A DNA stretch of 64,000 nt from Vibrio intestinalis (GTDB taxonomy: Bacteria; Pseudomonadota; Gammaproteobacteria; Enterobacterales; Vibrionaceae). Below, piece by piece: positions 59,110 through 64,000 of the stretch; position 1 is the first letter of the stretch, and the number at the start of each line of letters is the position of its first letter. A program made the position numbers and the translations under genes. The notes beneath the pieces are model-generated. The model ran no database searches. It saw nothing but the letters and a program-made list of their open reading frames with translations, and was not told the origin of the DNA. Location of the stretch: NCBI RefSeq assembly GCF_025195085.2, contig NZ_JANAVY020000003.1, positions 62,001-126,000 on the forward strand. The letters run 5' to 3'.

Positions 59110-61203
59110 ATGAGTTCAGAAAAACTATACATAGAAAAAGAATTAAGTTGGCTGTCGTTTAATGAAAGAGTGCTGCAAGAAGCCGCAGATAAAACCGTCC
59201 CCCTAATTGAGCGGGTGCGATTTTTAGGCATTTTTTCCAACAACCTTGACGAGTTTTACAAGGTACGTTTTGCCGATGTAAAACGCCGTATTTTGATTAG
59301 CCAAGAACGTGGCGGAAGTAGTAATTCCAAGCATCTACTGTCAAAAATGCAGTCTAAAGCGTTAAAACTCAACGAAAGATTTGATGAGCTATACCAAGAA
59401 CTTATCCGCGAAATGGCAAGACGCCACATCTTTCTTGTCAATGAACATCAACTCAACGAGTTTCAACAAAAGTGGATTCAAAAATACTTCCGTCGCCAAG
59501 TATTGCCCCACATGACCCCAATGCTACTCAATGATGAAATTGAGCTTTTGCAGTTCCTAAAAGATGAATACGCTTACATTGTCGTCGAACTCAAACAAGC
59601 AGAAAGCACTCAATATGCCCTGCTAGAGATCCCAACCGATCACTTACCGCGCTTTGTCATGGTGCCCGAACAAAAAGGCAAACGCCGTAAAACCATTATC
59701 TTGCTCGATAACATCATTCGTTACTGCTTAGATGAGCTGTTTCGCGGCTTTTTTGATTACGAGAACATCGCCGGTTATGCGATGAAAATGACCCGCGATG
59801 CGGAATATGACTTAAGCCATGAGGTTGAGCACAGCCTGTTAGAGCAGATGTCAGAAGGGGTAAGCCAGCGTTTAACCGCCATGCCAGTACGCTTTGTCTA
59901 TGAGCGCGATATGCCTGAAAGCATGCTGAACTTCTTATGTGAACAGCTCAAGATCTCTAACTACGACAACCTCATTCCCGGTGGCCGTTATCATAACTTT
60001 AAAGACTTTATTGGCTTTCCTAATGTCGGGCGAGACTACTTAGAACATCGCCCTCTACCACCGATGCGTTGTTCGGACTTCGAGGGTTTTGACAACAATT
60101 TCGACGCCATTCGCAACAAAGACATCTTACTTTACTATCCATACCATACCTTCGAGCACGTCAGTGAACTGGTGCGCCAAGCCTCGTTTGACCCAAAAGT
60201 CCTCAACATTAAAATCAACGTGTATCGCGTGGCGAAAGACTCCCGTTTGATGAACTCTCTGATTGATGCAGTCCATAACGGCAAGCAAGTCACCGTCGTC
60301 GTTGAGCTGCAAGCACGCTTTGATGAAGAGGCCAACATTGAGTGGGCGCGGGTACTCACTGAAGCAGGCGTACATGTGATATTTGGCACGCCGGGGCTAA
60401 AAATACACTCTAAACTATTGCTGATTAGCCGCCGAGAAAACGAAGAAATCGTTCGCTATGCCCATATCGGTACTGGTAACTTCCATGAGAAAACCGCCCG
60501 TATCTATACCGACTTTTCCATGCTGACTGCCGACCCAGAAATCACTAATGAAGTGCGCAATGTATTTGGCTACATCGAAAACCCTTATCGCCCAGTGAAG
60601 TTTGACCATTTGATTGTTTCACCGCGTAACTCACGTAAACAACTATACCGTTTAATTGATACTGAAATCGCCAATGCAAAAGCAGGTAAAAAAGCGGCAA
60701 TTACGTTAAAAGTGAATAACTTGGTTGATAAAGGGCTGATTAATAAATTGTATGGCGCGAGCGCATCGGGTGTGGTGATCAAAATGGTTATCCGCGGGAT
60801 GTGTGCTCTGGTTCCCGGCGTGGAAGGGGTGAGTGACAATATTAAAATCATCAGTATTGTTGATCGCTTTTTAGAGCACCCTCGCGTACTGATTACGCAC
60901 AATGACGGTGACCCTCAAGTGTATATTTCCTCTGCGGATTGGATGACCAGAAATATCGACCATCGTATTGAAGTTGCGACCCCCGTCCGTGATCCCGTTT
61001 TAAAACAGCGTATTATAGACATAGTGAATATTCACTTTACTGATACGGTTAAAGCGAGATGGATAGATAAAGAGATGAGCAATCGCTATGTCGCGCGAGG
61101 TAACCGCCGCAAAGTGCGCTCTCAATTGGCTATCTATGACTATTTAAAAAACGTAGAAAAGCGGAGCAAAAAGAAAAATGACTCAAACTCCGGAAGTTCG
61201 TAA
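59110..61203 (+). CDS. ppk: Polyphosphate kinase Ppk1
   Basis: Ppk reversibly makes polyphosphate from ATP. The 697-residue protein has the family start [19 protein letters not shown], an N-terminal helical domain, and two catalytic phospholipase-D-like domains. The autophosphorylated His is in [15 protein letters not shown] (near 430), and the second active His is in [20 protein letters not shown] precedes the ATG. It overlaps ppx by 26 bases and is divergent from pstC. Confidence 0.96.
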   Translation: MSSEKLYIEKELSWLSFNERVLQEAADKTVPLIERVRFLGIFSNNLDEFYKVRFADVKRRILISQERGGSSNSKHLLSKMQSKALKLNERFDELYQELIREMARRHIFLVNEHQLNEFQQKWIQKYFRRQVLPHMTPMLLNDEIELLQFLKDEYAYIVVELKQAESTQYALLEIPTDHLPRFVMVPEQKGKRRKTIILLDNIIRYCLDELFRGFFDYENIAGYAMKMTRDAEYDLSHEVEHSLLEQMSEGVSQRLTAMPVRFVYERDMPESMLNFLCEQLKISNYDNLIPGGRYHNFKDFIGFPNVGRDYLEHRPLPPMRCSDFEGFDNNFDAIRNKDILLYYPYHTFEHVSELVRQASFDPKVLNIKINVYRVAKDSRLMNSLIDAVHNGKQVTVVVELQARFDEEANIEWARVLTEAGVHVIFGTPGLKIHSKLLLISRRENEEIVRYAHIGTGNFHEKTARIYTDFSMLTADPEITNEVRNVFGYIENPYRPVKFDHLIVSPRNSRKQLYRLIDTEIANAKAGKKAAITLKVNNLVDKGLINKLYGASASGVVIKMVIRGMCALVPGVEGVSDNIKIISIVDRFLEHPRVLITHNDGDPQVYISSADWMTRNIDHRIEVATPVRDPVLKQRIIDIVNIHFTDTVKARWIDKEMSNRYVARGNRRKVRSQLAIYDYLKNVEKRSKKKNDSNSGSS

Positions 61204-62680
61204 TGTAGCGGCCATCGATCTTGGCTCAAACAGTTTTCATATGGTGGTGGCGAAAGTCGTCGACCAAGACTTGCAACTCGTCAGTCGTCATAAACAAAGA
61301 GTCCGCCTCGCGGATGGCTTAGACGCACAAAATAATCTCGATAACGCCTCTATGGAGCGTGGCTTAGAGTGTTTGGCCTTATTCGCTGAACGCTTAAAAG
61401 GGTTTCACCCTAGCAATGTGCGCATTGCTGCAACCCACACTTTAAGGCTTGCTAACAACGCTCATATCTTTTTGCAACGCGCTCGCGAAGTGCTGCCCTT
61501 CCCGATTGAAATTATCCCCGGAGTTGAAGAAGCGCGTCTTATCTATCAAGGCGTCTCGCATACTCAACCGCAAACCGACTCTAAACTGATTGTCGATATT
61601 GGCGGCGGAAGTACTGAAATCATCTTTGGTACAGGGTTTGAACCAAGTTTGGTCAACAGCAAACGCATGGGGTGCGTCAGCTTTACCAAGCAATATTTCG
61701 CTAACGGCAAACTCTCTAACCGCAATTTCAATAATGCCGTGCTCGCAGCGGAGCAAAAACTGGAATCACTAGCGCATCGCTACCGCAAAAAAGGCTGGTC
61801 GATCGCCTTTGGCTCATCAGGCACGGTAAAAGCCATTCGTGAGGTATTGATAGGCCAAGGCTACACCGACGGTATTATCAACACCAAGCGCCTGCTCAAA
61901 CTGATTGATCAATTGTGCCAATGGGACAAAATTGACGACATCGAATTGGAAGGGCTAACCAACGAGCGCAAACCTGTGTTCGCTGCTGGTGTGGCTATCA
62001 TGTATGCCCTATTCCTCGATCTAAAAATCCGTGAACTTCACTACTCAGAAGGCGCATTGCGTGAAGGCTTGCTGTATGAAATGGAGGAGCGTTTTAAACG
62101 CAGTGACATTCGCATGCGCACCACAGAGAATCTGGCCAAAAAGCATCTGGTTGATTTAGAGCATGCGGCGCGTGTTAAAGGTCAAGCGGGAGAGTTCTTA
62201 CAACAAATCCACCACAAGCTCGATATTGAAGAGCACTCTGAGCTGTTTGACCTGCTCGATTGGAGTGCGCTACTGCATGAAGTTGGACTCAGTATTAGCT
62301 TGCGTGCTTTCCACCGTCACTCAGGCTATATACTTCGCCATACCAGTATGCCGGGCTTCAACTTAGAGCAGCAGCGAATTCTCTCTACCTTAGCTCGCTT
62401 CCAGCGTAAATCGCTTAAATTGGAAGAGCTTGAGGAATTTGCCCTGTACAAGAAAAAGCACATTCTCGGTCTGATTAAGGTGCTACGTTTAGCGATTTTA
62501 GTTAATGGCCAGCGCAGTGAAGATCCGCTTCCACCTCTGCACCTAAAAGTTAAAGACGATAAGTGGGTACTTACTTGTGATGAAGTGGATTGGCTTGAAA
62601 ACAATAAGCTACTGCTGGCGGATTTAATTACCGAGCAAGCGTATTGGAAAAAAGCAGAATGGGAATTGAGCTTTAAATAG
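61178..62680 (+). CDS. ppx: Exopolyphosphatase Ppx
   Basis: Ppx releases phosphate from the ends of polyphosphate; its relative GppA dephosphorylates pppGpp. The 500-residue protein has an actin-like N-terminal domain ([18 protein letters not shown] and [12 protein letters not shown] nucleotide loops) and an HD-like C-terminal domain ([22 protein letters not shown]). The overlap with ppk supports the Ppx name. Its terminator hairpin lies in the pstS 3' end. Confidence 0.95.
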   Translation: MTQTPEVRNVAAIDLGSNSFHMVVAKVVDQDLQLVSRHKQRVRLADGLDAQNNLDNASMERGLECLALFAERLKGFHPSNVRIAATHTLRLANNAHIFLQRAREVLPFPIEIIPGVEEARLIYQGVSHTQPQTDSKLIVDIGGGSTEIIFGTGFEPSLVNSKRMGCVSFTKQYFANGKLSNRNFNNAVLAAEQKLESLAHRYRKKGWSIAFGSSGTVKAIREVLIGQGYTDGIINTKRLLKLIDQLCQWDKIDDIELEGLTNERKPVFAAGVAIMYALFLDLKIRELHYSEGALREGLLYEMEERFKRSDIRMRTTENLAKKHLVDLEHAARVKGQAGEFLQQIHHKLDIEEHSELFDLLDWSALLHEVGLSISLRAFHRHSGYILRHTSMPGFNLEQQRILSTLARFQRKSLKLEELEEFALYKKKHILGLIKVLRLAILVNGQRSEDPLPPLHLKVKDDKWVLTCDEVDWLENNKLLLADLITEQAYWKKAEWELSFK

Positions 62681-62727
62681 AGAAGTTTAAGCGGCTATTT
62701 GAGCCACTAAAGAAAACTAAGCAAACG

Positions 62728-62764
62728 AGTCGGTATCAATGCAGATTGATACCGACTTTTTTTA
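62728..62764. terminator. ppx / pstS terminator overlapping pstS coding end
   Basis: AGTCGGTATCAAT / ATTGATACCGACT (13 perfect pairs, GCAG loop) with a T run lies between the convergent ppx and pstS. The pstS stop codon and final codons are inside the stem, so it may stop both transcripts. Confidence 0.88.
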
Positions 62765-63695
62765 ACTCTTGTTCAGCGATTTCAGGTGAAATAGAAACAT
62801 AGCCATCTTTCTCCACCAGCTGTTGCCCTTGTTTAGAATAGATATAGCGTACAAACTCTCGCTCGATAGGAGATAAAGGCTTGCTTGGGTGTTTATTCAA
62901 ATAAACATAGAGGTAGCGTGATAGTGGGTACTCACCTGAGAGGATATTTTCTCGGGTCGCATCCACATAATGATTGCCCTGCTTAGCAATCGGCAGGCGT
63001 TTGACACCCGACACCTTGTACCCTACCCCCGAGTAACCTATGGTATTGATGGCCGAGGCGACGGACTGAACCACCGAGGCCGAGCCCGGCTGCTCATTGA
63101 CGCTACTTCTGAAATCACCGCCGCAAAGCGCATTCTTCTTAAAGTAACCATAGGTACCCGATACCGAGTTGCGGCCAAACATTTGAATGCTGCGCTGCGC
63201 CCATTGGTAATCTAAACCCAGCGATGCCCAAGTGGTGATAATACCATCACCGCCACAGCGCAACGTGGCTGAGTAAATGCTATCGAGCTGTTGGAAGTTA
63301 AGCCCTTCCACTGGGTTATCGCGGTGAACAAAAATCCCAATCGCATCAATCGCTACGCGAAGTGCTGTGGGCTTATAACCATGCTCACGTTCAAATGCTT
63401 CGATTTCTCGATTACGCATCGGACGGCTCATTGGGCCAAATTGAGCGGTACGCTCAGTCAGCGCAGGAGGCGCAGTCGAAGAGCCAGAGGCTTGTACTTG
63501 GCCATTCACACTTGGGTAAAGCTGCTTAAACTCTTCAACCCAAAGCGTAGTCATGCCCGCTAAAGTATCAGAGCCAACACTGGTCAAAACACCACTGATG
63601 CCCGGCACCTTTTGGTAATCTTGCAAATGTTCAGCCATCGCCGAAGTTGAACTAACCGCGATCAGCGTTGAGAGAATGACTTTTAACTTCGCCAT
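62736..63695 (-). CDS. pstS: PstS-family phosphate-binding protein
   Basis: A periplasmic phosphate-binding protein for the PstCAB importer. The 319-residue precursor has a signal peptide ending SAMA. The ligand-binding loops are SVGSDTLAGM, QASGSSTAPPAL and NSVSGTYGYFKK; FVRYIYSKQGQQLVEKDGYVSI is the C-terminal lobe. I chose the ATG at 63695, preceded by AAAGG; the ATG at 63707 overlaps the phoR stop (TAATG) and is also possible. Position after phoR suggests co-transcription. The C-terminus is encoded in the ppx terminator. Confidence 0.92.
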   Translation of the reverse strand: MAKLKVILSTLIAVSSTSAMAEHLQDYQKVPGISGVLTSVGSDTLAGMTTLWVEEFKQLYPSVNGQVQASGSSTAPPALTERTAQFGPMSRPMRNREIEAFEREHGYKPTALRVAIDAIGIFVHRDNPVEGLNFQQLDSIYSATLRCGGDGIITTWASLGLDYQWAQRSIQMFGRNSVSGTYGYFKKNALCGGDFRSSVNEQPGSASVVQSVASAINTIGYSGVGYKVSGVKRLPIAKQGNHYVDATRENILSGEYPLSRYLYVYLNKHPSKPLSPIEREFVRYIYSKQGQQLVEKDGYVSISPEIAEQELKKVGINLH

Positions 63696-63706
63696 GCGAC
63701 CTTTCA

Positions 63707-64000
63707 TTATCTCACCACCAAACGTGCAGGGAGAATGAATGAGAACCTACTACCGACGCCAACTTCACTCGAGATTTCTAAGTGAGAGTCATGGTGGGTT
63801 AGCGCGTGTTTTACGATCGCCAAACCTAAACCACTGCCTCCGGTATCTCGGGAGCGTGCTTTATCCACTCGATAGAAGCGCTCGGTCAAACGGTGTAAGT
63901 GCTGCGGTTCAATACCATCGCCACTGTCTTCTACTTCTAGACACGCACCTTGAGCGGTATTAAACCAGCGCACATGAATATCCGCCCCTTCTGGAGTGTA
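63707..64000 (-). CDS. phoR: PhoR sensor kinase, C-terminal end (partial)
   Basis: The final 97 codons of a histidine kinase; the gene continues beyond the right edge. The ATP-binding domain shows [69 protein letters not shown], with the G1 (DSGDGI), F (FYRVD) and G2 (GGSGLGL) boxes. Its stop overlaps the pstS ATG at 63707. Position beside pstS in a phosphate cluster indicates PhoR, which phosphorylates PhoB when phosphate is scarce. The PhoB gene would be outside the window. Confidence 0.88.
   Translation of the reverse strand, partial: YTPEGADIHVRWFNTAQGACLEVEDSGDGIEPQHLHRLTERFYRVDKARSRDTGGSGLGLAIVKHALTHHDSHLEISSEVGVGSRFSFILPARLVVR

Overview
The window is chromosomal housekeeping sequence from a gammaproteobacterium, almost certainly a Vibrio or close relative. 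The evidence is overall protein similarity, a DUF2850 protein next to argA, zinc-independent L31/L36 genes, and the phoR-pstS / ppx-ppk / pstCAB-phoU arrangement. Species cannot be fixed from the sequence alone. I see no prophage, transposase, integron, CRISPR array or toxin-antitoxin module; nearly everything is core genome.

Layout. (1) 1-7400: the start of a Fur-controlled metal-binding lipocalin-like periplasmic transporter protein of the ZnuA/SitA type, the complete sufABCDSE iron-sulfur operon behind its own Fur box, and an O-acetylhomoserine sulfhydrylase. (2) 7800-13700: a sodium/alanine-type symporter, an S66 LD-carboxypeptidase, an AbgT-family transporter with a PurR-like box upstream, a Zur-controlled rpmE2-rpmJ2 pair, and trmO. 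(3) 13800-21450: proS, a secreted serine beta-lactamase-like hydrolase, yafJ, gmhA and fadE with a FadR operator on its promoter. (4) 21500-30000 (minus): der, bamB, yfgM, hisS, ispG, rodZ, rlmN. (5) 30260-44600: csdE-tcdA, mltA, a DUF2850 protein, argA, a 59-residue unrecognised ORF, and recD-recB-recC. (6) 44680-51400: a TDT-family transporter divergent from a LysR regulator, LexA-boxed yebG, and an RND efflux pump with its adaptor. (7) 51663-52302: four tandem tRNA-Tyr genes of two alternating types. (8) 52490-64000: cutC and a phosphate/polyphosphate block of phoU-pstB-pstA-pstC, ppk-ppx, pstS and the 3' end of phoR.

Several regulons can be read from operators: Fur (metal uptake, suf), Zur (zinc-sparing ribosomal proteins), FadR (fadE), LexA (yebG), PhoB (pst) and possibly PurR (abgT-like). 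PhoR senses phosphate with PstSCAB-PhoU, while Ppk and Ppx make and degrade polyphosphate. RecBCD and YebG belong to DNA repair and SOS. SufE and CsdE are two sulfur acceptors of the same family.

No clear new biological system is present. The best leads are the ABAB tRNA-Tyr array with a mismatched anticodon stem in two copies, a duplicated ~39-bp motif around a hairpin between pstB and phoU, a large inverted repeat before der, the 59-residue ORF, the enlarged PstA/PstC permeases, and a terminator hairpin that also encodes the C-terminus of PstS.
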